Below, one piece after another: positions 17,892 through 27,540 of a DNA stretch of 64,000 bases. Position numbers and translations under genes: made by a program. The stretch covers positions 1 to 64,000 of the forward strand of contig JAFXRG010000014.1 in NCBI GenBank assembly GCA_017526525.1, in the 5' to 3' direction. The DNA comes from Clostridia bacterium. Lineage in GTDB: Bacteria > Bacillota > Clostridia > Christensenellales > Aristaeellaceae. Every line of letters begins with the position of its first letter. The first letter of the stretch is position 1. The notes under the pieces are model-generated. The model did no database searches. It saw nothing but the letters and a program-made list of their open reading frames with translations, and was not told the DNA's origin.

Positions 17892-19043
17892 TTAAAGACT
17901 GCTCATTCGCCGGAGATCTTCCACGATCTCTTTCAGGATCCGGGCAGTCTTTTCTATTTCTTCCCGGGTGGTTTCCCTTCCAAGTGTTATCCGGAGGCTT
18001 CCGCCGGCTTCTTTTTCCGTCAACCCTGCAGCCCTCAGCACATGGCTCGGTTCAACGCTGCCGGAAGTACAGGCGCTTCCCGCGGACGCAGCAATTCCTG
18101 CAAGATCCAGTCGCAGCAGCAATGCTTCGCCGTCAACCCCCTCAAAGGAAAAATGGCAGTTGCCCGGCAGCCGTTCAACAGGGTGCCCGTTCAGCCGGGT
18201 ACCGGGGATTTGCTCCAGCACTGTATGAATCAGCTGATCCCTGAGGCTCCGGATTCTTCCGGCGTTTGTCTCCCGCTCTGCTTCTGCAATCTCAATGGCT
18301 TTTCCGGTTCCGACAATACCGGGAACATTCTCTGTCCCCGCCCGCAGATTCCGCTCCTGGGCTCCGCCGTGAATCAATGCGTCCAGCCGTGTGCCTTTCC
18401 GGACATACAGGGCTCCTGCGCCTTTGGGACCGTGAAATTTATGGGCACTGATACTCAGCAAATCGGCGTTCAGCTCATGAACATCCAGTTTCAGCATCCC
18501 GGCCGCCTGAACGGCATCGGTATGAAACAGCACTTCATGGTCATGGCAGATTTTTCCGATTTCTGCCACCGGCTCCACAGTTCCTATTTCATTGTTGGCA
18601 GTCATGATACTGACCAGAATCGTATCGGGCCGGATGGCACGCTTCACATCTTCCGGATCAACCCGGCCGTATCTGTCCGTCGGCAGATATGTGACGCAGA
18701 ATCCCTGTTTCTCCAGCCATCGGCAGGTATTCAGCACCGCGTGATGTTCAACCTGGCTGGTAATCAGGTGCATTCCCTTCTCTTTCCTTGCGAAAGCGGC
18801 TCCCTGAATGGCCAGGTTATCGCTTTCGCTGCCGCCGGATGTAAAGCAGATTTCCCTGCTTTCCGCTCCCAGCGCAGCCGCAACCTGCCGGCGGGCTTCT
18901 TCCACCGCTTTGTGCGCATCCCTTCCGGCCTTATGTACTCCGGAAGGATTGCCGTAGCGTAAAATAAAAAAGGGCAGCATCGCATCCAGCACTTCAGGAA
19001 GTACAGGAGCGGTTGCCGCATAGTCCAGATAAATCAGGTCCAT
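17892..19043 (-). CDS. Cysteine desulfurase (NifS/IscS type)
   Basis: PLP enzyme that releases sulfur from cysteine as an enzyme persulfide for Fe-S clusters or thiolation. The PLP lysine is in SAHKFHGPKGAGAL, and the active-site loop is SAGSACTSGSVEPSH. 383 residues is normal. ATG 19043 follows AAGGAGAGGGAA and gives the usual MDLIYLDYAATAPV; an extension to 19070 is unlikely. A second, divergent desulfurase lies at 38511-39656, next to thiI. No iscU-like scaffold or iscR is adjacent, so which pathway this copy feeds is open. Confidence 0.92.
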   Translation of the reverse strand: MDLIYLDYAATAPVLPEVLDAMLPFFILRYGNPSGVHKAGRDAHKAVEEARRQVAAALGAESREICFTSGGSESDNLAIQGAAFARKEKGMHLITSQVEHHAVLNTCRWLEKQGFCVTYLPTDRYGRVDPEDVKRAIRPDTILVSIMTANNEIGTVEPVAEIGKICHDHEVLFHTDAVQAAGMLKLDVHELNADLLSISAHKFHGPKGAGALYVRKGTRLDALIHGGAQERNLRAGTENVPGIVGTGKAIEIAEAERETNAGRIRSLRDQLIHTVLEQIPGTRLNGHPVERLPGNCHFSFEGVDGEALLLRLDLAGIAASAGSACTSGSVEPSHVLRAAGLTEKEAGGSLRITLGRETTREEIEKTARILKEIVEDLRRMSSL

Positions 19044-19066
19044 TTCCCTCTCCTTCCGCAGATTCC

Positions 19067-19408
19067 TCACAGCCGCGTCTGGAACATGGTAAAGTTCCTG
19101 TCCGCATCGTTGAGTACGAACCCGATCATGCTCATCAGAAGCGCCAGCAGAATCAGAATCACAACCGCGCCTGCAATAACTGCTGTCAGATTACCCGCTC
19201 CGGAAGCAATCCGAAAGCGGTTCCGGCGGATTTCCTGCTTTTCTTCCTCAGAAAGCGGTTCCTCCTCCGGCTCATCCGTCAGATCATCAAAACCGTCGTC
19301 ATAATCGGACTCATAATAATCTTCCTGCGAATCATTCTGCTCAGCCTCCGGATCCATCGTCGGCTGCCGTCGGGTTTCATCCGTTTCATTTTCGCGGAAA
19401 TAAGCCAT
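19067..19408 (-). CDS. Small acidic single-pass membrane protein, unknown
   Basis: 113 residues. About residues 1-58 are strongly acidic (runs of Glu, Asp and Tyr, e.g. EDYYESDYDDGFDD); a short basic patch RRNRFR follows, then a membrane helix at about 73-97 and a short tail. Charge distribution suggests the acidic part is cytosolic. I recognise no family. The stop lies 23 bases before the desulfurase start, and trmL ends 31 bases upstream, so it belongs to this small minus-strand cluster. Confidence 0.65.
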   Translation of the reverse strand: MAYFRENETDETRRQPTMDPEAEQNDSQEDYYESDYDDGFDDLTDEPEEEPLSEEEKQEIRRNRFRIASGAGNLTAVIAGAVVILILLALLMSMIGFVLNDADRNFTMFQTRL

Positions 19409-19439
19409 TTTTGTCTTCTCCCGTTCAGCAATCAGTCAA

Positions 19440-19961
19440 TCAGATATAATCCAGCCACGGCCCGCTTTGTTCTTCCCGGCCGGTCAGGGAGCCTTCCGCG
19501 GCCATTCCGGGAAATCCGTTCTGCCGCAACGCTTCGTAAAGGATAACAGCCGCTGAATTGGCCAGGTTCAGGCTGCGGGCCTCCGGACGCATAGGAATCC
19601 GGATACACCGGTCATATACCTTCTTCAGCAGGTTTTCCGGCAATCCGCGGGTTTCACAGCCGAAAAACAGGAAATCCCCGTCCCGGTATTCCGCTTCATG
19701 ATATCCCCGGGGAGCCTTGGTGGTTGCGTAATATGCGCTGATCCCGGGATGCTTCTGAAAAAAATCCTCCAGATCCCGGTAAACATGATACTCCATCAGA
19801 TGCCAGTAATCAAGGCCGGCACGTTTCAGGTATTTATCTGCCAGGGAAAACCCAAGCGGTTCAATCAGATGAAGAACCGTTCCGGTTGCAGCGCAGGTTC
19901 TTGCAATATTTCCGGTATTCTGCGGTATTTCCGGCTGAACCAGCACAATGTTCATGGACAT
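19440..19961 (-). CDS. trmL: tRNA (cytidine34/uridine34-2'-O)-methyltransferase TrmL
   Basis: SpoU/TrmD-fold methyltransferase that 2'-O-methylates the wobble base of tRNA-Leu. The N-terminus MSMNIVLVQPEIPQNTGNIARTC, the central GCETRGLP and the knot motif RSLNLANSAAVILYEALR are characteristic; 173 residues is slightly longer than the usual ~155. ATG 19961 is preceded by AAGGAAG and overlaps the end of the VanZ-like gene by ten bases. The frame stays open upstream to 20072, but that part overlaps the neighbour and resembles no family. Confidence 0.92.
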   Translation of the reverse strand: MSMNIVLVQPEIPQNTGNIARTCAATGTVLHLIEPLGFSLADKYLKRAGLDYWHLMEYHVYRDLEDFFQKHPGISAYYATTKAPRGYHEAEYRDGDFLFFGCETRGLPENLLKKVYDRCIRIPMRPEARSLNLANSAAVILYEALRQNGFPGMAAEGSLTGREEQSGPWLDYI

Positions 19962-20467
19962 ACGTTTTCCGGCTTCCTTTCTTTTCCTGAGGAACGTACA
20001 ACATGCAGAATCAGCAGGGCAAGCACAACCCCGGTCAGAACCCCGCTGCTGTCCAGCAGGACATCGGTCCATTGGCCGCTCCGTCCATCCGTAAGAATCT
20101 GGTGCAGTTCATCCGTTCCGGCATACAGGGTGCCGATGAGCCAGGCTCCCGGTGCAAGCCATTTCCTCTTTCCGAACCAGCTCTCCAGGCACAGCCGCAG
20201 CAGCAGCCCCAAAATCATATACTCCGTAAAATGCGCCGCTTTACGCACTGCATGCTGAACTGTATCGTATATTTCCTTTCTTTTGCTGGCCTGGTAGTGT
20301 TCATAATCCGGGTGAATCACGGAAATCACGGTTTTTGAAATTGTTCCGCTGGTTTTGTCAGATCGCTCTGCCGTTTCTGTGGAAAAGAAGAAAATCAGCA
20401 GCATCATCGCTGCTGTCAGCGCTGTCAGAGTAATGCGGACCCATGTTCTTTGCAGGCCTGTGGTCAT
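19952..20467 (-). CDS. VanZ family membrane protein
   Basis: 171 residues with four predicted membrane segments (about 11-30, 80-97, 107-122 and 140-160). The family features are present: AAHFTEYMILGLLLR after the first loop, then GTLYAGTDELHQ and RSGQWTDVLLDSSGV. VanZ of enterococci gives low-level teicoplanin resistance, but most chromosomal VanZ-like proteins have no known role and no van genes are nearby. It is first in the cluster ending at 17892. Confidence 0.85.
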   Translation of the reverse strand: MTTGLQRTWVRITLTALTAAMMLLIFFFSTETAERSDKTSGTISKTVISVIHPDYEHYQASKRKEIYDTVQHAVRKAAHFTEYMILGLLLRLCLESWFGKRKWLAPGAWLIGTLYAGTDELHQILTDGRSGQWTDVLLDSSGVLTGVVLALLILHVVRSSGKERKPENVCP

Positions 20468-20530
20468 GTCCGGCTCCCTTCGTGTCTATTTTCCCATTCC
20501 GTATTCTACCTTCCGCTTACAAAAGCGTCA

Positions 20531-20568
20531 AGAAAAAACAGGAGAGCCCTTTCATCCCCTGTTTCTTC
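20531..20568 (-). terminator. Probable terminator of the heat-shock operon
   Basis: Seven-base stem AAACAGG/CCTGTTT with a long loop, followed on the minus strand by a T-rich run. It begins a few bases after the dnaJ stop. The stem is short, so confidence is moderate. Confidence 0.5.
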
Positions 20569-20574
20569 TTCGCT

Positions 20575-21699
20575 TTATTGGAAAAGATCCTTCACCCGAT
20601 CCATAAAGCTTTTCCGGTTGTCATATTCCTTGTCGGTCGTTGTTTCGTCAAACTGCCGCAGCAGGTCTTTCTGCTTGTTGTTCAGGCGTTTGGGAATCTC
20701 AACCCGCACTTTCAGGATCAGGTCTCCCTTTCCGGAGCTCCGGAGCATCTGAATTCCGGCGCCTTTGATCCGGAATTCCGTGCCGGGCTGCGTTCCTTCG
20801 GGAATACGGTATTTTACCGGTCCGCTCAGGGTGGGCACCTCAACGTCTCCGCCCAGTGCCGCTGTCACAAAGCTGACCGGGAAATCAAGCAGCAGGTTGT
20901 ATCCTTCCCGCCGGAAAATCTTGTGGGGTTTCACGCCCACCACAATGTACAGGTCTCCGCTGGGACCGCCCCGAAGCCCGGGCTCGCCCTGACCGTTCAT
21001 GATAATGGTCTGCCCATTGTCGATTCCGGCCGGTACTTTTACGGTAACGGTACGTTTCCGGCGCATTCTCCCGGTACCGCCGCAGGCAATACATTTTTCA
21101 CGTACCACTTTGCCCGCACCGCCGCACGCCGGACAGGTGCGTACCGTTGTCATCCATCCTCCGCTCTGCCGGATCTGACCGGTACCGTTGCAGTTCGGGC
21201 AGTTTACCGGGGATGTGCCAGGTTTTGCACCGTTTCCTTTACAGGTGTCGCACAATTCGTTCCGATAGATCTCAAAGCTCTTTTCACAGCCTTTTGCGGC
21301 TTCCTCAAAAGTAATTTTGAGCTCATACCGAAGATCATTGCCCTGGACCGGGCCCTGGTTCCTTGAAGCTCTTCCGCCCATGCCGCCGTTGAACAGCTGG
21401 TCAAAAATATCCCCCATTCCGCCGAAATCGAAGCCGCCGAACGGGTTTCCGCCGCCGCCGCCCATGCCAGCCATGGGGTCTTCAAAACCGAACTGATCAT
21501 ACCGTGCCCGTTTATCGGGATCGGACAGCACCTCATTGGCTTCATTCAGTTCTTTGAACCGCTCCACGGCGCTTTTATCGTCCGGATGGAGATCGGGATG
21601 GCACTCCTTGGCCTTTTTCCGGTAAGCTCGTTTGATCTCGTCATCCGTCGCATTCTTGCTGACGCCAAGCACCTCATAATAGTCGCGCTTCGCTGCCAT
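20575..21699 (-). CDS. dnaJ: Chaperone DnaJ (Hsp40)
   Basis: 374 residues. J domain with the HPD motif (residues 1-70), a Gly/Phe-rich linker, four CxxCxGxG zinc repeats (CDTCKGNG, CPNCNGTG, CPACGGAG and CIACGGTG) and the C-terminal substrate domains. It stimulates DnaK ATPase and delivers substrates. Fourth gene of hrcA-grpE-dnaK-dnaJ; a strong hairpin separates it from dnaK. Confidence 0.98.
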   Translation of the reverse strand: MAAKRDYYEVLGVSKNATDDEIKRAYRKKAKECHPDLHPDDKSAVERFKELNEANEVLSDPDKRARYDQFGFEDPMAGMGGGGGNPFGGFDFGGMGDIFDQLFNGGMGGRASRNQGPVQGNDLRYELKITFEEAAKGCEKSFEIYRNELCDTCKGNGAKPGTSPVNCPNCNGTGQIRQSGGWMTTVRTCPACGGAGKVVREKCIACGGTGRMRRKRTVTVKVPAGIDNGQTIIMNGQGEPGLRGGPSGDLYIVVGVKPHKIFRREGYNLLLDFPVSFVTAALGGDVEVPTLSGPVKYRIPEGTQPGTEFRIKGAGIQMLRSSGKGDLILKVRVEIPKRLNNKQKDLLRQFDETTTDKEYDNRKSFMDRVKDLFQ

Positions 21700-21720
21700 G
21701 CTGTCTCACCTCTTTCTGAA

Positions 21721-21753
21721 AGCAAGCCCACCTCACACCGGGGTGGGCTTGCT
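21721..21753 (-). other. Perfect hairpin between dnaK and dnaJ
   Basis: Twelve-base perfect arms AGCAAGCCCACC and GGTGGGCTTGCT enclose a nine-base loop. On the minus strand only a short CTTTC follows, so it is at best a leaky terminator; it may instead be an mRNA processing or stability element that sets dnaK above dnaJ. Confidence 0.75.
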
Positions 21754-21776
21754 GCCGGGTATCTCAAATGATCGAA

Positions 21777-23618
<1,842 letters not shown>

Positions 23619-23649
23619 TTATCTGTTCTGGTAATCTCGTTGATGTTAT

Positions 23650-24246
23650 TTATTCCGGAACAACCTTTACCATGGCATGTCTCAGCACCTTGTCTCCCAT
23701 TCGGTAGCCTTTTTGCAGCACCTGACACACCGTTCCCGGTTCTCCTTCGTCTTCTGCACCCTGAAGCACAGCGTTTTCTAGGTTGGGATCAAACTTTTCA
23801 CCCTTCCGGTCAATCACTGTAACCTCAAGCTTCTGATATACATCCGTCATCTGCTTCAGGACCAGCTCCACGCCGTTCTTCAGCGCTTCATCCTGGCTGG
23901 CTTCCGCAGCATCCACCGCCCGTTCCAGGTTATCCAGCACGGGCAGCATGACGGTGGCAACATCCTTGCGGCCTTCTGCATAGGAATCTGCCCGGATCAT
24001 TTCGTTTCGTTTCCGGTAGTTCTCAAAATCTGCCTGAATGCGCTGGGCCATTGCCAGATATTCCGCAGCTTTTGCGCTGGCTTCTTCCAGTTGCTTCTCA
24101 AGAGGGTTTTCAGGCGCCGTTTCTTCCGGTTGCTTCGTTTCCGTATCCTTTTCCGCAGCCTCAATTGCTTCCTTCAGCGTCTCTTCTGCCGTTTCCGCGG
24201 CGCTCCGTTCTTCCGTCCCGGGCCGGTTCTTTTTTTCCTTGCTCAT
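23650..24246 (-). CDS. grpE: Nucleotide exchange factor GrpE
   Basis: 198 residues. A Glu-rich disordered N-terminus (about 1-55) precedes a long coiled-coil helix with DFENYRKRNE, then a beta-wing domain ending in GYRMGDKVLRHAMVKV. It releases ADP from DnaK. It lies between hrcA and dnaK, with short gaps on both sides. Confidence 0.97.
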   Translation of the reverse strand: MSKEKKNRPGTEERSAAETAEETLKEAIEAAEKDTETKQPEETAPENPLEKQLEEASAKAAEYLAMAQRIQADFENYRKRNEMIRADSYAEGRKDVATVMLPVLDNLERAVDAAEASQDEALKNGVELVLKQMTDVYQKLEVTVIDRKGEKFDPNLENAVLQGAEDEGEPGTVCQVLQKGYRMGDKVLRHAMVKVVPE

Positions 24247-24294
24247 TTTCCTTACCTTTCATTCAGCATTTTTCCGTCTTTGTTTATCCCGTTT

Positions 24295-25317
24295 CTATTC
24301 CCCGTCTCCCTCAAACATGTCTGTCAGCTGGTGACCGATGATGTTCAGGATGGATAGAACCCTGGAATACTGCATCCGGGTGGGTCCGATCACCCCGATC
24401 GTTCCCTGTTGTCCGCCCCGGGTGGAATAAGCAGCCGTAACAATGGAACAATCTGCCATTTCCGGCACGCCGGTTTCCGGTCCGATTCTCACCGTAAAGG
24501 ACATTCCCCCGCTGCCGCGGATAATGTCCGCCAGCTTGTCCCGGGTTTCCATCAGGCTCAGGAAGTTTCTGGCCTTGTCCACGTCGCTGTATTCCGGATA
24601 GGCCAGCATATTGCTGGTACCGCCAACCGCCACATGGCCGCGCCGGGGGGTCTTCTGCCCTTCCGAAAGAAATCCGTACAGTTCCTGAAGCACCCGGTCG
24701 TTTCCGTTGATCCGTTCGAAAATCGAAGGCATCTTTTCGCAGGCTTCCTGAAGTGTGCTGCCCCGCAGCTCTGCGGTCAGCGCTCGGGAAATCGCATACA
24801 GGGTATCGCTGTCCATCTGCCTGCCGACCCGGATTACGCTGTCCCTTACCATGCCCTGGTCCGTAACAATCACCACCAGCGCGGTGTCTTCGTTCACCGG
24901 CACCAGCTGGATCGTCTGAATCCGTGGCTGAACGCCCTTGGGAGAAAGCACCACAGCGGTATAATGTGTCAGACTGGAAATCACCTGCGCGGCATGGTCG
25001 ATCACGTCTTCCATCTGATGGATCCGCCCGGAAAAATGACTCCGCAGGCTGGCTTCAGAATCATCCGGTATTTTGCCTGTTTTCAGCAGCGTGTCCACAT
25101 AAAGCCGATAGGCTTTTGCCGAAGGAATACGTCCGGCGGAAACATGAGGCTGGTCCAGGAACCCCAGTTCTTCCAGGTCGCTCATCTCATTCCGGATGGT
25201 GGCGGAGGAAAGGCCCATGTCGTATTTTTTGCTGATCGTCCGGCTTCCGACAGGCACACCGGTCAGAATATAATCATCAATGATGGCCTGCAGGATGCGC
25301 AGCTTTCGCTCATCCAT
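24295..25317 (-). CDS. hrcA: Heat-inducible transcription repressor HrcA
   Basis: 340-residue repressor of class I heat-shock genes that binds CIRCE and needs GroEL to fold. A winged helix (MDERKLRILQAIIDDYI, then SSATIRNEMSDLEELG) is followed by the dimerisation and inserted domains. ATG 25317 has AAGGAGGAAGG nine bases upstream. An in-frame start at 25359 would lie inside the CIRCE element and is rejected. First gene of the operon, so autoregulated. Confidence 0.97.
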   Translation of the reverse strand: MDERKLRILQAIIDDYILTGVPVGSRTISKKYDMGLSSATIRNEMSDLEELGFLDQPHVSAGRIPSAKAYRLYVDTLLKTGKIPDDSEASLRSHFSGRIHQMEDVIDHAAQVISSLTHYTAVVLSPKGVQPRIQTIQLVPVNEDTALVVIVTDQGMVRDSVIRVGRQMDSDTLYAISRALTAELRGSTLQEACEKMPSIFERINGNDRVLQELYGFLSEGQKTPRRGHVAVGGTSNMLAYPEYSDVDKARNFLSLMETRDKLADIIRGSGGMSFTVRIGPETGVPEMADCSIVTAAYSTRGGQQGTIGVIGPTRMQYSRVLSILNIIGHQLTDMFEGDGE

Positions 25318-25348
25318 CTCCACTAACCTTCCTCCTTTCTTTTTGTTG

Positions 25349-25375
25349 TTAGCACTCAACGACTGTGAGTGCTAA
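25349..25375 (-). promoter_or_regulatory. CIRCE operator (HrcA binding site)
   Basis: Perfect TTAGCACTC-N9-GAGTGCTAA, identical to the consensus. It lies just downstream of the promoter and 32 bases before hrcA, so HrcA represses its own operon. Confidence 0.98.
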
Positions 25376-25385
25376 CCACATGCAT

Positions 25386-25414
25386 ACTCTATCACCGCCC
25401 GATATCTTTGTCAA
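25386..25414 (-). promoter_or_regulatory. Promoter of hrcA-grpE-dnaK-dnaJ
   Basis: Minus-strand -35 TTGACA (25409-25414) and -10 TAGAGT (25386-25391) with a 17-base spacer; CIRCE begins ten bases downstream, covering the expected transcription start. Confidence 0.8.
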
Positions 25415-25445
25415 GGGTTTTGAAAGACTTTTCGTCAGGGAAAGT

Positions 25446-25477
25446 CAAAAAATAGCTTCCCCCGAAACGGGGGAAGC
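25446..25477 (-). terminator. Rho-independent terminator of the decarboxylase operon
   Basis: Perfect ten-base stem GCTTCCCCCG/CGGGGGAAGC with a three-base loop, followed on the minus strand by TATTTTTT. It lies 26 bases after the beta-subunit stop. Confidence 0.92.
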
Positions 25478-25502
25478 CAGCCTGTTGTCTGAAAAACGGT
25501 CA

Positions 25503-26714
25503 TCAGCCGCCGAACATACTGATCAGGAATCCTGCCGCAATGGCGGAACCGATAACGCCCGCCACATTGGGGCCCATCGCATGCATCAGCAGGAAGTTGG
25601 AAGGATTCGCCTTCTGGCCTTCCTTCTGGGATACACGCGCGGCCATGGGAACAGCAGACACGCCTGCGGAACCGATCAGCGGATTGATCTTTCCTCCGCT
25701 CAGCTTATACATCAGTTTGCCCACCAGCAGGCCGCCGACGGTGCTGAAGCTGAAGGCCACCAGGCCCAGGATCACAATGTAGATCGTCCGGATCTCCAGG
25801 AACCGGGAACCTACCATGGTAGCGCCGACGCTCAGTCCCAGGAAGAGGGTCACGATGTTCATCAGCGCGTTCTGCGCAACATCGCTCAGGCGCTCCGTCA
25901 CACCCGTTTCCTTCAGCAGGTTGCCGAACATGAGGCAGCCGATCAGCGGAGCTGTGGAAGGAAGAAGCAGCACAACGAAAATGGTAACAACAATCGGGAA
26001 AAGGATCTTTTCCGTCTTGCTGACTTCCCGCAGCTGGGTCATCTTGACGCTGCGTTCCTTTTCAGTGGTCAGCGCCCGCATAATCGGGGGCTGGATCATG
26101 GGGATCAGGGCCATGTAGCTGTAAGCAGCCACGGCAATCGGGCCCAGCAGGTCGGGCGCCAGCTTGGTGGTGGTCAGGATGGCCGTCGGGCCGTCCGCGC
26201 CGCCGATAATGCCGATGGAAGCGGCTTCATTTCCCTTGAAGCCCAGCAGGGTTGCGCCGAAGAAGGCGAAGAATACGCCGAACTGTGCGGCAGCGCCCAG
26301 CAGCAGGCTCTTGGGGTTGGAGATCAGCGGACCGAAGTCTGTCATGGCTCCGATGCCGATAAAGATCAGGCAGGGATAGATACCGGCCTTGACACCGATA
26401 TACAGGATATCAATCAGTCCGCCGTTGGCCATGATATATCCGTAGCTGTGGGCGTGTTCTCCGCCCTCCTTCAGGAACTCGTCCCAGAGGTCCTGGTGAT
26501 ACAGGGCATTGCTGAATCCGCCCAGGGCGCTGACGTTGGCCAGCAGGCAGCCCACGGCGATACCGACCATCAGCAACGGCTCATACTGTTTCTTGATGCC
26601 CAGGTAGAGCAGCACGCAGGCGATAAGGATCATAACCAGGTTCTTCCACCCGTCGCCGCTGAACATCATCGCGAAACCGGATTCATTTACCAGTTTTCCA
26701 AGGGATTCTAACAT
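25503..26714 (-). CDS. oadB: Sodium-translocating decarboxylase beta subunit (OadB/GcdB)
   Basis: 403-residue integral membrane subunit that decarboxylates carboxybiotin and couples this to export of Na+. About ten membrane segments are visible. The key Asp is in GGADGPTAILTTTKLAPDL, and the GSAGVSAVPMAARVS segment late in the protein is the second conserved Na+ site region. It is the last gene of a four-gene set. The beta subunit is shared by oxaloacetate, methylmalonyl-CoA and glutaconyl-CoA decarboxylases; the alpha subunit at 27541-28941 points to oxaloacetate. Confidence 0.93.
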   Translation of the reverse strand: MLESLGKLVNESGFAMMFSGDGWKNLVMILIACVLLYLGIKKQYEPLLMVGIAVGCLLANVSALGGFSNALYHQDLWDEFLKEGGEHAHSYGYIMANGGLIDILYIGVKAGIYPCLIFIGIGAMTDFGPLISNPKSLLLGAAAQFGVFFAFFGATLLGFKGNEAASIGIIGGADGPTAILTTTKLAPDLLGPIAVAAYSYMALIPMIQPPIMRALTTEKERSVKMTQLREVSKTEKILFPIVVTIFVVLLLPSTAPLIGCLMFGNLLKETGVTERLSDVAQNALMNIVTLFLGLSVGATMVGSRFLEIRTIYIVILGLVAFSFSTVGGLLVGKLMYKLSGGKINPLIGSAGVSAVPMAARVSQKEGQKANPSNFLLMHAMGPNVAGVIGSAIAAGFLISMFGG

Positions 26715-26729
26715 TTCTGCATATCCCCC

Positions 26730-27128
26730 TTATCCCAGTACGATGATGGGCGTTCCGGTATCGACCTTCGTTCCCACGTCCGTCAGTACCTGAACGACCG
26801 TTGCGTCATGGGGCGCCATAATCTCGTTTTCCATCTTCATGGCTTCCAGCACCGCCAGCACATCGCCGCTCTTGACGGCCTGGCCCGCCTTCACATTCAT
26901 CTTCACGATGGTTCCGGGCATGGGAGACTGCACCTGCTCACCGGCAACGGCCGCGGCAGCGGGGACCGGGGCAGCAGCGGGCGCGGGAGCGGCCGCCGGC
27001 GCGGCGGCGGGAGCGGGCGCGGCCGCAGGGGCCGGCGCATAGGCTTCATACTCATCGAGGAGCATGGCTTCGCCCTGGTTTACTTCTACTTCGTATGTTT
27101 TACCCTTCAGGGTGACTTTGTACTTCAT
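26730..27128 (-). CDS. Biotin carboxyl-carrier subunit of the decarboxylase
   Basis: 132 residues. A short beta N-terminus (MKYKVTLKGKTYEVEV) is followed by an Ala/Pro-rich flexible linker (about 30-62) and a biotinyl domain with the target lysine in EAMKMENEI (about residue 97). The carrier swings between the carboxyltransferase and the membrane beta subunit. In Klebsiella OadA this domain is fused to the alpha chain; here it is a free protein, as in methylmalonyl-CoA and glutaconyl-CoA decarboxylases. The very GC-rich stretch at about 26945-27040 is the linker, not a mobile repeat. Confidence 0.93.
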   Translation of the reverse strand: MKYKVTLKGKTYEVEVNQGEAMLLDEYEAYAPAPAAAPAPAAAPAAAPAPAAAPVPAAAAVAGEQVQSPMPGTIVKMNVKAGQAVKSGDVLAVLEAMKMENEIMAPHDATVVQVLTDVGTKVDTGTPIIVLG

Positions 27129-27130
27129 GG

Positions 27131-27526
27131 TTATTTGACCTCCTTGATGGATACGAACCGCAGTTCGTTCAGGGGCTTCTGGAGTTTATCCGCTACAATG
27201 GCCATAATCATGGCAGCATCCCGGGGATCCGTATCATACAGTTTCACTTCGCCGGCGCTTCCGGGAGCCGGTTCCTTCACGGCTTCCGGCGCCGCCGGAG
27301 CCGCCGCCGTTGAAACGGCTTCAGTCTCTTTTGCCTTGGATTGATTCATCCGGGCAACCATGATTTTACCCGTGGCAATTACCACTGCCATCAGCAGGAT
27401 CAGTCCGATGAAAACCACCAGATATCCCAGGATCGCGTCCAGCAGGGATGTACCGACCCCGAGCAGCTCGCTCTTGACGCCGGCCGGAACGGATCCGACG
27501 GCCTCTTCAGCCAGTCCGATTGACAT
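27131..27526 (-). CDS. OadG-family gamma/delta subunit
   Basis: 131 residues. One membrane helix (about 33-55, AILGYLVVFIGLILLMAVVIATG), then an Ala/Pro/Glu linker and a C-terminal domain. In the family this small subunit assembles the alpha, biotin and beta parts into the membrane complex. Order alpha, gamma-like, biotin, beta, with gaps of 2-15 bases, supports cotranslation. Confidence 0.83.
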   Translation of the reverse strand: MSIGLAEEAVGSVPAGVKSELLGVGTSLLDAILGYLVVFIGLILLMAVVIATGKIMVARMNQSKAKETEAVSTAAAPAAPEAVKEPAPGSAGEVKLYDTDPRDAAMIMAIVADKLQKPLNELRFVSIKEVK

Positions 27527-27540
27527 CTGCGTCGTCCTCC

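Noticed and set aside
25365..26711. 448-codon open frame on the plus strand opposite oadB and the hrcA promoter
   Set aside because: Antisense to a clear membrane subunit; extremely His/Gln-rich; starts inside CIRCE.
26945..27040. GC-rich repetitive stretch
   Set aside because: It encodes the Ala/Pro linker of the biotin carrier protein; not a mobile or CRISPR repeat.
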